Positions 60,543 to 64,000 of a stretch of DNA of 64,000 nt are shown one piece after another (position 1 is the stretch's first letter; the number at the start of each line of letters is the position of its first letter). A model generated the notes under the pieces. It was not told the origin of the DNA. It made no database searches and saw nothing but the letters and a program-made list of their open reading frames with translations. The stretch is taken from NCBI GenBank assembly GCA_937872475.1, contig CALMSY010000005.1, forward strand, positions 124,001 through 188,000, given 5' to 3'. Made by a program: the position numbers and the translations under genes. Source of the DNA: 67-14 sp020438345 (GTDB taxonomy: Bacteria > Actinomycetota > Thermoleophilia > Solirubrobacterales > 70-9).

Positions 60543-62117
60543 ATGAAAAAGGGTCTAGGAAGCAAACTCGCCAGGACGGCGGGCACCGGGGCCGTAGCTC
60601 TGGTGACGTTGATCCTGATTGGAACACCAGCGAAAGCCGGCGACTATGTCGTGGCGCAGTGCGCGCCGGGCTTGAACGCCAGCGCTGAAGCTCGTTTCTC
60701 ATCTTCGAGCAACCACTTCAAGGGGATACAAGAATGTGGGCGAAACTCACCGGGAGTCCAGGTCCGTCATCAACTCGCAGCGGGTGAGACCGGCACGGTC
60801 CATCGGCGATTTGGCGCATGGGTCTGGACGGCGCCGCCCGGCACCGTGATAAGCGGTGGTTCAGCACGTAGCCGGCTTGAGAATGCAAACGGTGTATCCG
60901 GCTATCTCGTTGTTTCCCCGGATACCGGCAACAGCGCGGTTACGGAAAACCAAAACGACGGAAACCAGCACCTCTCTGCCATTCCCGCCGGCAGGTGGCG
61001 GTACTTCGTCGCCAGGCTTGAATGCACCTCACCAACCCAAGGGGGCCGTTGCGTAGGGGCCGCGGCCAATGCTCATACCTACGTCAAGCAGGTTCGCCTT
61101 CGGCTGACCGACCTGGCCGCGCCCGTACTCGGCGTCGGAGGGTCCCTGCTCGAAAGTGGTACCAGCCGCGGATGGCAAACCATCAGTTTGCTCGCATCCG
61201 ATCAAGGCGCCGGCATCAAGTCCACGAGGGTCACGGTCAACGGCGTCCAGGCAGCCGGTGAAGACCTCGGCATCTCCTGTCACCCGCTACCCGGCGGTTT
61301 GACGTCCAGCTTGTCGCCCTGCCCGAAAGCGATCGGCAAGGTCTATTCGTTCGATACCGCTGCGCGGCCGTTCAGGCATGGCAACAACAAGGTCGAGGTC
61401 TGCGTCAGCGACTATGCTCAGATAGGGACACCCAACTTCGATTGCGAATCCCGGCAGGTCTTGGTGGACAGTCTTTGCCCGGCCTCATCGGCCGGAGGAG
61501 GCAAGAAGCTCAGGGCTCGGTTCACCAGATCCGGCAAGCGATTCTCGCGCCAAAAGATCGGTACCCCGACGATCATCCGGGGACGCATCGGCGACGGCCA
61601 CGGCAACCCAATCGTCGGCGCTCAGGTCTGCATTCAAGCCCACACGGATCTTCGCGGCAAGAAGTTCAAACTGCTCGCGACCACAGCAACGAACTCTGAC
61701 GGCCACTTCACCTACAAGCTCAAACGCGGAGCCTCTAGGAAAATCCGCGTCGTCTACCGGGATGGCACTTTCCAGATCTCCCGCAGCCTCCGTCTCAAGG
61801 TCAAGGGAACTTCGACCCTTCATGTGAGCAAGCATCGAACTCGACCGTTGAAGCGGGTCGGATTCTTCGGGAAGATCCCCGGCCCCCACGCTGCCGGCCG
61901 TGTGGTGGTCGTCTACGGCACCGTGCCCGGGGCCAAGAAGAGGTTTCTAGTTCGCCGAGCGAAGACAAACTCAGTCGGCCGTTGGCGGGCGGGCTACTCA
62001 TTTACGCCGGTTCCGGCCAGGACGAGGTTCGTATTCTGGGCGGTCGTCCCGAACCAGAACGGGTATCCATACACCCAAGGGCGCTCGGCCGCCCGATACA
62101 TACGAGTAAGGCCATAG
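60543..62117 (+). CDS. Secreted surface protein with carboxypeptidase-regulatory-like domain
   Basis: A 524-residue exported protein: basic start and hydrophobic core 'AGTGAVALVTLILIGTPAKAGDYVV' as signal peptide. A large N-terminal beta domain with several Cys ('VVAQCAPGLNASAEARF', 'FVARLECTSPTQGGRCVG', then 'DLAAPVLGVGGSLLESG' and 'CVSDYAQIGTPNFDCES') precedes a CarboxypepD_reg-like beta-sandwich ('TIIRGRIGDGHGNPIVGAQVCIQAHTD' to 'KIRVVYRDG') and a basic last domain ending 'ARYIRVRP'. This build is common among Thermoleophilia surface proteins. The sigma-type promoter upstream ties it to the transfer regulon, so a cell-contact or surface role in mating is possible. Confidence 0.78.
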   Translation: MKKGLGSKLARTAGTGAVALVTLILIGTPAKAGDYVVAQCAPGLNASAEARFSSSSNHFKGIQECGRNSPGVQVRHQLAAGETGTVHRRFGAWVWTAPPGTVISGGSARSRLENANGVSGYLVVSPDTGNSAVTENQNDGNQHLSAIPAGRWRYFVARLECTSPTQGGRCVGAAANAHTYVKQVRLRLTDLAAPVLGVGGSLLESGTSRGWQTISLLASDQGAGIKSTRVTVNGVQAAGEDLGISCHPLPGGLTSSLSPCPKAIGKVYSFDTAARPFRHGNNKVEVCVSDYAQIGTPNFDCESRQVLVDSLCPASSAGGGKKLRARFTRSGKRFSRQKIGTPTIIRGRIGDGHGNPIVGAQVCIQAHTDLRGKKFKLLATTATNSDGHFTYKLKRGASRKIRVVYRDGTFQISRSLRLKVKGTSTLHVSKHRTRPLKRVGFFGKIPGPHAAGRVVVVYGTVPGAKKRFLVRRAKTNSVGRWRAGYSFTPVPARTRFVFWAVVPNQNGYPYTQGRSAARYIRVRP

Positions 62118-62150
62118 ACCAATGGCTGAGTCTCGATCCGAGGAGGAGCA

Positions 62151-62585
62151 ATGAGGAAGCAACGCCACATCCCGTCGCCAGCGACCCTTATCGCCATCAT
62201 GGCGTTGTTCGTCGCATTGGGCGGCACCGCCTATGGTGTCGCCCGAAATAGCATCGGCACCCACCAGATCAAACCGCACGCGGTCCAAGCGAAGAACCTC
62301 GGGCCGATGAAACTCAGATGGGGCAAGGTTCGAGACTTCGACAACACCGCGGGCGACGGTCAGTTCAACATCGCCTCCGGCCAGGCCCAATGCCGCCGCG
62401 GCGAACGACTCATAAGCGGTGGCGTCAGGGCACGCCAAAGCCCCGACTCTGGGCCGCTGCGAATCGCAATGATCGACTCCGGACCGGTCACGCGAAAACG
62501 CCAATGGTTCGTGACCATGCATTCCGATCTCGGAGGAGCGGCCCGAAAGCAGTTCGTCGTGTTTGCTTACTGCCTGCTCAGGTAG
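62151..62585 (+). CDS. Small secreted/membrane-anchored protein of a Thermoleophilia-type family
   Basis: A 144-residue protein with a very strong ribosome-binding site (GAGGAGGAG), 33 nt after the previous stop. The N-terminus 'HIPSPATLIAIMALFVALGGTAYGVA' is an export or anchor segment, followed by 'NSIGTHQIKPHAVQAKNLGPMKL', the S-x-G-T-x-Q-I-K...AV motif shared by many small exported proteins of this class. The C-terminal domain has two Cys ('QAQCRRGERLISGGVRA', 'FAYCLLR'). Function unknown; probably cotranscribed with the surface protein. Confidence 0.8.
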   Translation: MRKQRHIPSPATLIAIMALFVALGGTAYGVARNSIGTHQIKPHAVQAKNLGPMKLRWGKVRDFDNTAGDGQFNIASGQAQCRRGERLISGGVRARQSPDSGPLRIAMIDSGPVTRKRQWFVTMHSDLGGAARKQFVVFAYCLLR

Positions 62586-62687
62586 GCACCGGAACCCCGA
62601 TTCGGGTTCCAGACGTCCAATTGGTTCGGTCGATCAAGCTCGGTTACGCCGAGGCGCGTCATGCCGCTCCGCTTCCGTGCGATCAGC

Positions 62688-62699
62688 ATCGTATACGAT
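62688..62699. promoter_or_regulatory. Perfect palindrome upstream of merA
   Basis: ATCGTATACGAT is a 12-bp perfect palindrome 34 bp before the merA ATG, in an AT-rich stretch that continues with TATTCAGATATCGGAT. Position suits an ArsR/MerR-type metal-responsive operator; no regulator gene for it is in the window. Confidence 0.4.
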
Positions 62700-62732
62700 T
62701 ATTCAGATATCGGATTTAGAGGATGTGACCCA

Positions 62733-64000
62733 ATGGAACCCAAATACGACCCGAAGGTGACGCGAACGACTCCCGCGGATCGCGCGCTGCACGGGAACTC
62801 CGCGCCTGGCCACGCCGGGCCAGAGGGGGGCGGACCCGTCGGGCGCGACTACGACCTGGCGGTGATTGGCTCCGGGGGCGGTGCTTTCGCTGGCGCTATC
62901 CGGGCACGCGACCTTGGCCGACGGGTGCTGATGGTCGATCGCGGCACGATCGGCGGCACCTGCGTGAACTTCGGGTGCATCCCATCCAAGGCGCTGCTGG
63001 TCCGTTCGGAGCAAGTGCGGCTCGCGGGAGCGCCTAGCTTGGGTGAGGCACTGGCGGCGAAGGACGAGTTGGTCGCGCGGTTGCGCCAGGCCAAGTACTC
63101 CGATCTGCTGGAGGAGTACGGGATCGAGTTCCGTACGGGCGAGGCTCGCCTGCTCGGCCCCCACACGATCGCCATCGACGGCGAGCCGGTGGGTGCCGAG
63201 GCGATCCTGGTGGCTGCCGGCGCCCGCCCGAGAGTCCCGCAGATTGCTGGGCTCGTGGAGGCCGGGTACCTGACCTCCACCAGTGCCCTCGAGCTCACCG
63301 AGGCGCCGCGGCGGCTGGCGGTGATCGGGGCCGGTCCGGTCGGCCTCGAGATTGGCCAGATGCTTGGCAACTTCGGATCCGATGTGACGTTCGTCGCCCG
63401 GCGAGGGGTGGTCCCCGAAGCCGAGCCCGAGATCTCGGCGGCATTCCGCGAGGTGCTCGAAGCCGATGGGCACCGAGTGCTCGCCGCCGCCGCCACTACC
63501 GAGATCAGGGTTGAGAACGGGAAGAAGTACCTGTGCGGCTCAGCAGGCGGCGAGCCGTTCGAGCTGGCGGTCGACGAGATCCTCGTCGCTACTGGACGAA
63601 CCGCCAACACGGAGGAACTCGGGCTCGAAGATGTGGGTGTCGAGGTTGATCCCTCAGGTGCGATCGTCGTCGACGCCGAGCAGCGGACCACCGTCCCCTC
63701 GATCTACGCTGCCGGTGACGTCACCTCGCAGCCGCGCTTCGTCTACGTGGCGGCTGCAGGCGGCACGGCCGCCGCGGAGAACGCGCTCGGCTCCGGCGGC
63801 GAGAGGCTCGACTTCGCGGCGCTCCCCCAGATCGTTTTCACCCGCCCGGCGATCGCGCAGGCTGGCCTGACCGAGGCAGAGGCGCGCGAGCGCGGTGTCG
63901 AGGTCGAGACCACTGTCCTCCCCCTCGACGCGATCCCCCGTGCCTTGGTCAGCGGCGACGTCCACGGCCTGTTCAAGCTCGTCGCCGAGGCCAGCAGCGG
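62733..64000 (+). CDS. merA: Mercuric reductase-like flavoprotein (partial at window end)
   Basis: About 422 residues of a pyridine-nucleotide-disulfide oxidoreductase; the frame stays open to the window edge. After a 38-residue non-conserved extension with no HMA metal-binding motif, the FAD site is 'DYDLAVIGSGGGAFAGAIRARDLG' and the redox pair is 'GGTCVNFGCIPSK' (Cys77, Cys82). The C-V-N-x-G-C spelling is that of MerA rather than lipoamide dehydrogenase or glutathione reductase. The NADPH fold is 'RLAVIGAGPVGLEIGQMLGNFG' and the second FAD motif 'TTVPSIYAAGDVTSQPRFVYVAAAGGTAAAENAL'. The terminal vicinal Cys pair that defines MerA would lie beyond the window, so the call is likely but not proven. 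GC is higher than in the T4SS genes, suggesting separate cargo. Confidence 0.85.
   Translation, partial: MEPKYDPKVTRTTPADRALHGNSAPGHAGPEGGGPVGRDYDLAVIGSGGGAFAGAIRARDLGRRVLMVDRGTIGGTCVNFGCIPSKALLVRSEQVRLAGAPSLGEALAAKDELVARLRQAKYSDLLEEYGIEFRTGEARLLGPHTIAIDGEPVGAEAILVAAGARPRVPQIAGLVEAGYLTSTSALELTEAPRRLAVIGAGPVGLEIGQMLGNFGSDVTFVARRGVVPEAEPEISAAFREVLEADGHRVLAAAATTEIRVENGKKYLCGSAGGEPFELAVDEILVATGRTANTEELGLEDVGVEVDPSGAIVVDAEQRTTVPSIYAAGDVTSQPRFVYVAAAGGTAAAENALGSGGERLDFAALPQIVFTRPAIAQAGLTEAEARERGVEVETTVLPLDAIPRALVSGDVHGLFKLVAEASS

Overview
The window is high-GC actinobacterial DNA. The gene set points to the class Thermoleophilia (Solirubrobacterales-like): NucS mismatch endonuclease with no MutS/MutL in view, secreted proteins with Arg/Lys-rich C-terminal tails, a small secreted protein with the 'ALFVALGGTAYG' leader and a Gly-Thr-X-Gln-Ile-Lys motif, and frequent GTG/TTG starts in tightly overlapping operons. 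This placement is inference from protein style, not a database match.

Bases 1-36,090 look like ordinary chromosome. In order: a small catabolic cluster (alpha/beta hydrolase end, a TetR ligand-binding domain without its DNA-binding domain, an amidohydrolase); SGNH hydrolase, sulfatase and a secreted protein; DinB; a very large secreted subtilase; a PLP deaminase; a DNA-maintenance pair (NucS, Ung); a 5'-truncated DHFR-like gene; a beta-oxidation operon with its TetR regulator; glutamate dehydrogenase; an ABC exporter; an MFS pump; a hibernation factor with a doubled C-terminal domain; a GMC oxidoreductase and a GabD2-like aldehyde dehydrogenase carrying a frameshift near its 5' end; a glycine-rich repeat surface protein; an aldo/keto reductase-cupin-alcohol dehydrogenase set opposite a LysR regulator; and a Na+/H+ antiporter.

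Bases 36,100-38,245 are a junction zone with an orphan AAA ATPase behind an unusual TA-rich array of phased half-sites. At 38,246-38,285 lies the 3' part of a tRNA gene on the minus strand with no 5' half. I read it as the left attachment site of an integrative conjugative element (ICE) that runs rightward past the end of the window.

From 38.3 to 44.4 kb the element carries a defence island: a frameshifted antitoxin remnant, a Gabija pair (GajA nuclease, GajB helicase), then a TIR (ThsB-like), a caspase-like protease and a small RyR-like protein, which together resemble type IV Thoeris with an extra gene. From 58.9 down to 44.5 kb one leftward, almost continuously overlapping operon encodes a Gram-positive-type type IV secretion system (TcpC, VirB2-like, TcpE, VirB4 split in two cistrons, VirB6-like, VirB8/TcpC-like, a wall hydrolase, a 67-residue Cys-rich protein, a coupling ATPase), then a replication-relaxation protein, a DNA methyltransferase, an HTH protein and a tyrosine recombinase with a fused Mrr_N-like domain.

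The strongest new observation is regulatory. A sigma-like protein with a C-terminal membrane segment (59,233-60,426) is flanked by three copies of one 30-bp promoter-like motif, TGACGCAAACG(G/C)-10 bp-CGACAA(A/G)G, all with identical spacing. One faces left into the transfer operon, one faces the sigma gene itself, and one faces the downstream secreted-protein pair. This looks like an element-encoded, self-activating, possibly membrane-tethered sigma circuit for conjugation. The window ends inside a mercuric reductase gene, probably resistance cargo.
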